From assembly GCF_000690905.1 (NCBI RefSeq), contig NZ_JMCL01000056.1, positions 1 to 64,000 of the forward strand: a stretch of DNA of 64,000 nt, given 5' to 3'. Made by a program: the position numbers and the translations under genes. Positions 9,190-17,000 of the stretch are shown here, piece after piece. Source of the DNA: Pseudomonas sp. Ant30-3 (GTDB lineage: Bacteria; Pseudomonadota; Gammaproteobacteria; Pseudomonadales; Pseudomonadaceae). The stretch's first letter is position 1, and the number at the start of each line of letters is the position of its first letter. The notes under the pieces are model-generated. The model saw nothing but the letters and a program-made list of their open reading frames with translations, made no database searches and was not told the origin of the DNA.

Positions 9190-9468
9190 ATCCGGCAGTG
9201 GTGGCGGCGCGCCTGGCTGCCCAATAGAACAGCTGCCGGATCGCCGCCAGCCGTTGTTTCACCGAGGGGGCCGCCAGCGTTTGCGTCTGCAGCTCAAATG
9301 CAAAGGGCCCACCGCAGCCAGGCTAGGCACACCGACTGTATTGCACCAGGTCAGGAACTCCTGCACCGCGCGGGCATAGGCGCGCCGGGTGTTGGGGTTG
9401 CGGATCGTCGCCGTAAAAAACTCGAAAAAGCGCACGCCGGCGCGCTCACCCGCTTGGCTGTCAGTCAT
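9190..9468 (-). pseudogene. Tyrosine recombinase N-terminal remnant
   Basis: Starting at the ATG at 9468 the minus strand encodes a SAM-like core-binding domain (RNPNTRRAYARAVQEFLTWC, then GVPSLAAVGPLHL). A frameshift near 9290 moves the continuation (QTLAAPSVKQRLAAIRQLFY) to another frame, and the gene stops before any catalytic residue. It lies between the palindrome at 9131-9160 and a truncated efflux adaptor gene, so it probably marks an old insertion into that gene. Confidence 0.75.
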
Positions 9469-9682
9469 CCGCGTATTGCGGTACCAGCTGCATGTCCATA
9501 AAGGGCGATTTGCCTGGTTTATCGAACTTCTGCTGCGGGACCATCGGGTCATACCAATACAGCACCTTGCGTTCGTCTTGTGCCTTAGGGCTCTGCTCGG
9601 CGAGCGCATCTGGCATTGTGTACATGCGTTGCTGAGCGATCCAGCACCCATAAACTGAGACTACCGTACCAAGTAGTGTCAA
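9461..9682 (-). pseudogene. cusB: N-terminal stub of a copper/silver efflux adaptor (CusB-like)
   Basis: Seventy-three codons: a hydrophobic N-terminal anchor, then KVLYWYDPMVPQQKFDKPGK and SPFMDMQLVP, the heavy-metal-binding domain at the start of CusB-type periplasmic adaptors of RND efflux pumps. The gene is cut at about 9470 by the recombinase remnant, losing the adaptor body and any cusA behind it. This was probably a third copper-resistance module of the region. Confidence 0.75.
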
Positions 9683-9719
9683 CGCCTTGAATAAAAATGA
9701 TATGTATTTACTTTCAAAA

Positions 9720-9736
9720 GATAATCGTTACCATTA
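9720..9736 (+). promoter_or_regulatory. Fur box-like site
   Basis: GATAATCGTTACCATTA resembles the 19-bp Fur consensus and lies between the divergent efflux-adaptor and TonB-receptor stubs, 30 bases before the likely receptor start. It suggests iron control of the receptor. Confidence 0.4.
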
Positions 9737-9766
9737 GTGCCATTATTCATACAAAAGGTGTCCATA

Positions 9767-9925
9767 GTGGCTCTATCGCGCATTTACCCAGCCTCTCTAT
9801 CGTTGCTGGGCGTTCTGGTCGTACCTAATCTACAGGCAGAAACGGAGTCTGCTCTAACCCTACCGGCAACCGCTGTAAACAGTGAGTACAGCGAGCAGAG
9901 CTATATGTCTGTTGGCGCTGATTGA
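9767..9925 (+). pseudogene. N-terminal stub of a TonB-dependent receptor
   Basis: A GTG at 9767 preceded by AAAGGTG starts a signal peptide (SRIYPASLSLLGVLVVPNLQ, cleaved near QA-E) and a mature start (ESALTLPATAVNSEY) like pseudomonad TonB-dependent siderophore or metal receptors. The frame is cut at about 9918 by the IS21-type sequence. The plug and barrel are missing, so it is non-functional. An in-frame ATG at 9737 is an alternative start. Confidence 0.55.
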
Positions 9926-10078
9926 AAACTGACCCACCCTGCCGATTGAAAATTGACCCAGGGCGGATTGCTGACTTTTGTCCCAGCAATTGTGGATAAG
10001 CTTAGCAGTAGTGTCCTGGTTGAAGACGCATCGGGCCCCACCGCATGCAGGCATGCGGCAGGGTGTTTATGGTGCAGA

Positions 10079-10882
10079 TCAAAACGGTTCATCGTCCTCG
10101 ATACCCTCTTCATCCTTGCGCTTTCGTTCACGCGACTTGATCTTTGTCTGGGCGGCCAAGGTGCTGTGTTGCAGACGGTAGGACTCGTTGCCCGTTTCGA
10201 CGATGTGGCAGTGGTGTGTCAGCCGATCTAGTAACGCAGTGGTCATCTTGGCGTCGCCAAACACACTCGACCATTCCGAGAAGCTGAGGTTGGTGGTGAT
10301 GACCACGCTGGTGTGTTCGTACAGTTTTGAAAGCAGGTGAAATAACAGCGCGCCACCACTCTGGCTGAAGGGCAAATACCCAAGTTCATCAAGTATCACC
10401 AGGTCTGTTCGAATCAGTCCTTGGGCAATTCGGCCTGCCTTGCCATCGTACTTTTCACGCTCCAGCAGATTGACGAGATCCACCGTGGAGTAGAAGCGCA
10501 CGCGTTTGTTATGCGTCGTGATCCCGGACACGGCCAAGGCGGTGGCCAGGTGTGTTTTGCCTGTTCCAGGCCCGCCGATGAACACCACATTCTGTGCGGT
10601 ATCTGTGAACTCCAGGTTGGATAAAACCCTGACCAAGTGGGCGTCTGCGCTGGAAGCGCTGAAGTCGAAGCCTGCCAAATCACGATGCATGGGGAGTTTG
10701 GCCATGTTCATCTGGTGGTTCACTGAGCGCACCGCTCGATCCGCATGTTCTTGTTGGAGCAGATGCTCAAGCAGCCATTTCGAGGAGGTCGTTGAGGATT
10801 CTCCTTGCGAAGCCAGTTCTTCCCAGGCGCTGGCCATGCCATGCAGACGCAGTTCTTTGAGTTCCGCCATAAGATCACGCAT
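10079..10882 (-). CDS. istB: IS21 transposition helper ATPase IstB
   Basis: About 267 residues from the ATG at 10882 ([16 protein letters not shown]). Walker A is [14 protein letters not shown]; Walker B is [13 protein letters not shown]; the arginine-finger region includes [20 protein letters not shown]. The length and motifs match IstB, the DnaA-like AAA+ ATPase that directs IstA. It looks intact although its istA partner is damaged. A longer frame back to 10936 overlaps istA, so coupling to istA is likely. Confidence 0.85.
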   Translation of the reverse strand: MRDLMAELKELRLHGMASAWEELASQGESSTTSSKWLLEHLLQQEHADRAVRSVNHQMNMAKLPMHRDLAGFDFSASSADAHLVRVLSNLEFTDTAQNVVFIGGPGTGKTHLATALAVSGITTHNKRVRFYSTVDLVNLLEREKYDGKAGRIAQGLIRTDLVILDELGYLPFSQSGGALLFHLLSKLYEHTSVVITTNLSFSEWSSVFGDAKMTTALLDRLTHHCHIVETGNESYRLQHSTLAAQTKIKSRERKRKDEEGIEDDEPF

Positions 10883-12098
10883 TGCGGCTCTCCTCATCTG
10901 TTGTACGGAGTTGGTCATATCGGGCCGTGTTGGCAACGGGAGCCACCTTGAGTTGCAGGCTGGTTTCTACGGAAGGTGGCGGTGCAGTAGCGGTGAGTCG
11001 GGCGAGAACATTTAAGATGTGATCGGCGCTCAGACTTCCCGACTCAAGCACCAGTTCTACCGCTACCAGCACCGGGTCGAGACCGGCGATGGGCACGGCA
11101 GCCAGCACCTGCGTCATGATTCGATCACCGTTGCTGTGACGTCTCAGACCCCGTTTGAGAAGCAGCAACGGCTTTGGCAGATCGGCAAACGGCGCGCCAT
11201 TGCGCAGCGCTCCGGGTTTGCGCTCGATCAGCGGGATGTAGTGTTGCCAGTCAAAGCTGACCTGATCTCGATCAAAGAGGCGCTCGTGACTGGCAATCAT
11301 CGTTTCATCGGCGATGACTACAATCCGGGAAGGATACAGACGGCTGCTGACCCATTGGCCTACCCGCTCACAAGGCACCGAGTAGCGATTTCGCGCCACG
11401 CTGATCAAACAGGTGCTGGAGACGCGCACGGTGCGTTCGACGTAGCCGTCAAAGGTGGTGGGCATCGGCATCATTTCCACCCGTTCCAGCTCCAGGACTT
11501 CTGCCACCGTCAGTCCGTTGTACTGCGGGTGCAGCAGTTCGCCCCAGAGTGCACGACAGCGCTGGCCGAGCCAGGCATTAAGCTCTTCGAAGGTGTGAAA
11601 CATGCAGTCTTGAGCGTCGAGCCAGATGCGTCGCCGGCTGTCTTGGACGTTCTTTTCAACGATGCCCTTTTCCCAGCCAGAGGCTACGTTGCAGAAATCC
11701 GGATCGAACAGGTAGTGCGCGCACATCACGGAAAACCGCGCATTGACCGTGCGACCCTTGCCTTTATTGACCTTGTCGACAGCCGTTTTCATGTTGTCGT
11801 AGATGCCGCGACGCGGCACGCCACCTATCTGCTCGCCGACTACGACGACCTGGCCCGGCGTCTGATCCTGGCGCACCACACCGCCCTGATCGACCGCACC
11901 CACTTGCCACGGATGTGTTGTTCGACGGTGAACACGCCGGGCGTGTAACAGCGTCGGCGCCCCAAACTGATGATTTCGCGGCTCAATGGCTGGCCTGCTG
12001 GTTTCCCCTGCCAACGCTTCGCCATACACCTCACGGGGCATGACGCATGACTCGGGGTCGAGGTGTTTCGCCATAACTTTTCTCGTAGGGACTTTCAC
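10875..12098 (-). pseudogene. istA: IS21 transposase IstA, 5' part replaced
   Basis: From about residue 95 on the protein matches IstA: GGVPRRGIYDNMKTAVDKV, NPEVN-type core followed by GWEKGIVEKNVQDSRRRIW, and the C-terminal domain (CLISVARNRYSVPCERVG). The first 90 or so residues, which should hold the helix-turn-helix and first catalytic Asp, read as unrelated low-quality protein (many Arg and His, HARRVHRRTTHPW). I conclude the 5' end has been lost by rearrangement at about 11830, so the transposase is inactive. Confidence 0.65.
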
Positions 12099-12219
12099 CC
12101 TTCATCAACTGCCGGCTTGGCTGGCGCACTAAGCGTTCCATAAACCCCACCCGCCTCAAGGTGGGTGGCGCACTCAGCTAGGCGATGTCGGCGATCATTT
12201 CCACGACAACAAGGCTTCG

Positions 12220-12478
12220 TAATCCTCAACCGAGGATGCCGTTGGCAGGCGTAGACCTGTACAACAGGCTGCGAATGCGCGAGCAGGACATCTGTGAATT
12301 TCCCAGGCTGGCGCAGATCTATCTGCAGCACTTTCGCTTTGCTGTACTTGAATCCGCGCCGAAAGAGACGATTCACCACCGCTATCGCAGCCTTGGTCAT
12401 CAACCGCACGTCGTTAGTGGGATACGGCAACTCGACCAAAGCGCCGCGGGCATACCACGCCTCCTCCGGGTTGGACAT
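12220..12478 (-). pseudogene. rulB: Fragment of rulB/umuC (Y-family DNA polymerase subunit)
   Basis: The minus strand encodes NPEEAWYARGALVELPYPTN, DVRLMTKAA, then RRGFKYSKAKVLQIDLRQPG and KFTDVLLAHSQP, an internal segment of the RulB/MucB/UmuC error-prone polymerase. The protein leaves frame after QPV (about 12270), and neither the catalytic palm nor the true C terminus is present. rulB is a known insertion hotspot for mobile DNA in Pseudomonas. Confidence 0.8.
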
Positions 12479-12518
12479 ACAAACCGATACAAATGCCCAA
12501 GTAGTCAGTTTTAGCTTA

Positions 12519-14075
12519 CTAGAGCTTTCTAGGCTGCTTCTTAATTGTTAGCTTCACTTGGCTAGACATAGGAAGGCCAAGTCCATTGGACTGAATTAGC
12601 TCCAGCCGATCCTTTTCCATGTAATTGGCGATGTCTCGCTCAGAATCCTCACTCCACACCACATGGCCTTCCCCTCTCCTGAACAGCCGGGAATTGAGGA
12701 AGCTGTCAATGTGGGCAACACGCTGCGGATCACAGGTGATGTAACCAATCGGGACGGTCGCCGCGCTCTCGTCACTGGGCTGAAAGTGGTACTGCACCAC
12801 GGCCAACTGTCCAGGAATCAGGAAGATCTCGAATCGATCCTGAAGATCCGATCCTTCGAAGGCAATCCCGTTAGGTATCCGATTGTGATACATGCTGCGC
12901 ATCTGGCCGAACTCCCTTTTTTCATCAAACGGGAGGATAGCGGTAATTCGGCCTTTGACGTGAGGCGCTTCACTGAGCTTCTCGGCGGTCTTGCGGCAGA
13001 AGTCGCTGAGCAATGTTCCGTTGGCAGCCCATAGCGGTACGGAGCTCGACAGCCACAATGCCGAGTGAATCTTACCCTCTGGCCAGTCCCTAGAGAGGTC
13101 TTCGAGCATCCGCCCCAAGGTGATCCGGTTGTTGTTGTCGTAAACCGGCCCGATCATGGCCCTGGTGTCCTGGCTGCCGTAGCCAGTCCTGCGTTCCTTG
13201 TGATCGATCAGCCACGTGTTGATATCCAGACCTCGATCATCCAGATAGCGTGTCAACACGTCATCGCCGAACTCCTCGCAATAGGCTTGGGGAGTCATGC
13301 CGCCCTTGGGCATGCGCAGGCTGTTGAGATAGTCGGAAATCTTGGCTTCAAGCTCCATGCTCAAGGGGCGCTGGCGAGTGCCGCCAACTTTCTCGGCAAC
13401 GCGCTTGATGACTTCGACATTACCGGCCTGGGTTGGCAGCAGACCGATTTCCAAATCCACCTGAATGTTCACCGGAGCAGCCTGATCGCAGGTACCAACC
13501 TTGTAGAGCCTGGTTTTCCGAGCCTCTGACTCAGGCAGCTTGGAGAAATCCAGAAAAGCGCGGTACTGGTCGCCGAAGGCATCCGCCACAGCCTGAACCG
13601 ACCAGGCTTTATTTTCCGCCGGCACCGGAATTTGAGGCAGTCCCCAGCGAGTGCGATTGTTCTGGCTGGCCGGCATGATGGTCTTGGTCAGCAACTCAAA
13701 GATCGGGCGCTCGATTCGTTCTTCATACTTGGTGAGACTCGGGCTGGCCGATGTGCTTCCCTTGGTGCGATCTGTGAGCGTCGCTGAAGGCGTCAGGTGC
13801 CCGTCATTGGTGTAGACGGCCAGCTTGTTTCGAATGAGCGTCTCGATCAACACCTCGCATTCGCGCTTGGATAGGCCGAAATACTCACGGATCTCGCCAG
13901 GCAGCACTTCGTGCAGGGCCAGCAGCAGACGACAAGTGAACTCCTCCACCGCAGGCAAAGAGACTTCCTTCGTCCATGAGCAGCTTATCTGGTACTGGTA
14001 CGCTGGCAACAGCAGGGAGATTGTGTTGCAGATGCGAAAGCCCGAGGCATCGACGGCTTGGTATTCTTCACTCAT
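12519..14075 (-). CDS. Partner of the NERD-kinase-helicase protein (Mokosh MkoB-like candidate)
   Basis: A 518-residue protein with no signal peptide or membrane segment. Residues about 40-110 look like a winged helix (EIREYFGLSKRECEVLIETL). The middle contains TPQAYCEEFGDDVLTRYLDD; the C-terminal third (about 350-490) alternates strands and helices (LWLSSSVPLWAANGTLLSDF, later RFEIFLIPGQLAVVQYHF), suggesting a phospholipase-D-like fold. I do not see a complete HxKxxxxD motif, so catalysis is unproved. Its start overlaps the stop of the upstream helicase gene by eight bases, so the two are co-translated. Position and size fit MkoB of Mokosh type I, where the partner is a PLD-family protein; this is inference. 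Confidence 0.6.
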   Translation of the reverse strand: MSEEYQAVDASGFRICNTISLLLPAYQYQISCSWTKEVSLPAVEEFTCRLLLALHEVLPGEIREYFGLSKRECEVLIETLIRNKLAVYTNDGHLTPSATLTDRTKGSTSASPSLTKYEERIERPIFELLTKTIMPASQNNRTRWGLPQIPVPAENKAWSVQAVADAFGDQYRAFLDFSKLPESEARKTRLYKVGTCDQAAPVNIQVDLEIGLLPTQAGNVEVIKRVAEKVGGTRQRPLSMELEAKISDYLNSLRMPKGGMTPQAYCEEFGDDVLTRYLDDRGLDINTWLIDHKERRTGYGSQDTRAMIGPVYDNNNRITLGRMLEDLSRDWPEGKIHSALWLSSSVPLWAANGTLLSDFCRKTAEKLSEAPHVKGRITAILPFDEKREFGQMRSMYHNRIPNGIAFEGSDLQDRFEIFLIPGQLAVVQYHFQPSDESAATVPIGYITCDPQRVAHIDSFLNSRLFRRGEGHVVWSEDSERDIANYMEKDRLELIQSNGLGLPMSSQVKLTIKKQPRKL

Positions 14076-17000
14076 GGCGCTGACCCTCGATCACAGTGGT
14101 GCCATCTACGATTTCATAATCATCAGGTGACTTGGCATGTTGTTCGGTCACGTAACTGACCACACTTCCCAGCGCAGATGGTGCATTCACCCCGCTCCAC
14201 ATTTTCTTGGAACCGATGATGACTAAGCGATCTTTGGCTCGGGACAAGGCCACGTTGATTCGCGATTGGTCGACAAGAAAACCTTGAAGTCCTTTGTCAT
14301 TGTTCCTCACTAAGCTAAGAATTAATAACGTGTTTTCGCTTCCTTGGTACGAGTCAACCGTGTCGATTCTGACTGCATCTCGAAGCGGTGCCGCCCACTC
14401 CGCCCGGCTCAATTCTTCCTCGATCAAGCGCTTCTGACCACGGTACATGGTGATCACCCCGATGGGTTGCGGATTCATCGGCGTGCGCTTGGCATTGAGC
14501 TTTTCCATGTGTTCAGGCCGTGCGAGCTGGCGCAGCAAGTGCAAGCAAACGGCAACCTCATGCTTGTTGACGAATTTACCCTTCTGGGGCTCATCCTCAT
14601 TGACCGCGCGTTCTCCTGAACCACTGTCGATCCAGCTGACAGGTTTATTGAGCGGATACGGAAGTTCATCGCACCACGAATCCGCTTTCTTGCGGTAGCT
14701 GTGCAGCTCGTTGTTGTAGAAGCAGTGGCTGACAATCTTTCCAATGGGGTCGATCATGCGGTACTGGGTGTCGAGGGCAATGCCATTGTTCACCGTAAAG
14801 GCGCGCTCGAAGTCGGTCTTGACCACTTCACGCTCATCGATCTGCAGATTCCTGGCCACCGCGCGCACGTGTTTTTTCTCGTACATGGGGGCCAGCTGCT
14901 TGTGGTCGCCCACCAGCAAAACGCGGCGCCCGCACTGCATGGCAATCATGAGCTCCGAGGCTTGGGCGCGGCCTGCCTCGTCGACGATGACCCAGTCGAA
15001 CTCCATCTCTTCGATGTGCAAGGCACCCGCTCCAATGCCCACCAGGGTGCCGCACACCAGCTGGGAGGTCTTGACCAGAAACTTGTCGTAGTTGGCCGCT
15101 CCCGAGCCCAAAACATCGATCCAGTCCTGGCTGATGCTGATCAGGTTGTTCAGGCGCTGCAGGGCCAGCTGATTGGTCACACCGTGCTGGCGCGCCACCT
15201 GGTTGGACAGCTCGCTCCAGAACTCCGGCGCGGTGGGCGATGGCAGGGTGAACTCATAGCCCCGGCTGTCCATGTGATGCTGCAGTGACTCGACACAGCT
15301 TTTTATCTTGTTGTCATAGTCCATCACCTTTTCGATGCGGGTTTCTTCGCTGATTTGGCGCTTGGAAGCGATATCGTCCCTCTGCTTGGTGTAGGTGCGC
15401 ATACGATCGAGAAGCGGACTGATGCTGCGGTGCAGCTTGGCCAGTTCCTCGACCAGATCTTGGCTGAGCATGAGCCGGGAAGACAGGGCATTGATCCGCT
15501 TTTCGTACTCACGTTGAAACTTGAAGCGGATCTGGCGCTGAATCGAGCTGGAATGGCACTGGAGCATCTGATCGTCAATGGCCGACTCGTGGCCCAGACG
15601 AATGACGCTGACGTCTGTACCGAGCTCTGAGCACAGTTCGCGGGCCTTGAGCGCGACCGTGTCCACCGAGGCATGTGATTGCCCCACCAGCAGGATGTTA
15701 CCCGCCAGCTCATTTTCAAACAGGTAGTGGATCAGCTTGGTGACGAAGGCGGTTTTTCCCGTGCCAGGCGGCCCCTGCAATACACCGATCGGCCCTTCGG
15801 AGATGACCCGCTGGAAGGCGATGACTTGGCGTGGATTGAGTTGCTCCTTATCCGAGTCATAGCGCCCTCGGATTGCCGCTTCATCCGGGATCTTGCCAGT
15901 CACCTTCGACTGCAGGGCCCCGGCTTGATCGAAGTAGACAGGGAGGTGAGCAATTCGGGAAACTCCGTTGAGCACGCGCTCCATGGCTTTCTTGCGGCGC
16001 TCGCGAGAGGCGTTGTTGAGTTTGGACTCAAAAATAAGCTCCGTGCCCGGCGTCAGCTTCTGTTTGACGCTGCGAATGCCGGCAGAAAACATGCGCACAG
16101 CCATTCGTGTTGAACTGCACTCTTCGGCCACCACCTCACCAAACGGACGGTTCTCGCCCTCCAGGAAGATGCCGATGTCACCGGCATCTTCGTTGAAGTC
16201 CAGATCCTGGCCATTTTGCGGCACGTAGGGAATGAGTAGTGCGCCACTAGCGCTCTCTTCGAAGGTGGCATTCTCGATTTCGACGCGCATCAGCTGGTCG
16301 CCTTCGGTTTCCAGCATTGCCTTCCAGATAGCCGACGGCCCGATGCTCTGATCGGCGAACTCATCACTTTCTTCACCGCCCTCCTCTTCGCCTGACACCG
16401 ACTCGGGTTTCTTCAGGAAGCTCTGCACGGGCTCTTGGCTCAGCAGAAAGCGTACGAACGCCTCATCGGTAGCCTTGGTTGATATGCCTTTTTGAACGGT
16501 GATGGGTTGGATGAAGGTAGCCTGAGCTTTGTGCCCTGCCGAAATATAATCGCTGAACGACACATCGGAGAGCCAAGGCGAAGACAGCGTCTGGTGCACG
16601 GGATCAAAATTGAATGCCAGACGCTTGTCCAGCGCGGTCAGCCTAATGTACAGCTGCTCTGGATTGCGGTCAGCGCGCTCGACCTGCAGGTAATACGCGG
16701 ACTCTCTGCCCTGAAGCAATGTCTCTTCTGTGGGCCACCGGAAGACGTCAGCGACAAATTTCAGCGCAGGTAATTCAGGTGCCTTAGGCTTTCGAAGAGC
16801 TTCGAGCTCTGCCTTGAGGCTCTCATTCAGCGGATCGATGGCAACGGGAATCCCGTTCGGCTGCTCTTTAGCCAAAGCTAACTCGGTGACCAGAGATGTA
16901 GGGGCTTCAGCTCCCAGGAGCTCGCCTACGATCTTGTAGAGCGCATAGCAGTCGCGACCAAAGCTGTCGGTGCTGGCCGGGTTTGCCGGGCCGTATTCGA

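Larger units (their letters stand above)
9918..12100 (-). mobile_element. IS21-family element remnant
   Basis: The left end has two copies of a typical IS21 terminal repeat (GATTGAAAACTGACCCA near 9922 and GATTGAAAATTGACCCA near 9945), then istB and most of istA on the minus strand. The matching inverted end is not visible near 12100, and the first 80-90 codons of the istA frame do not look like IstA. One end has therefore been lost or rearranged. Confidence 0.7.

Noticed and set aside
11830..12100. Frame upstream of istA as a distinct gene
   Set aside because: Several overlapping frames on both strands are open here, all Arg/His-rich, and none resembles a known protein.
12519..14075. Calling the Mokosh-like partner a phospholipase D
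   Set aside because: The fold is suggestive but no HxKxxxxD motif is visible; HVKGRIT lacks the Asp. I left it as a candidate partner only.
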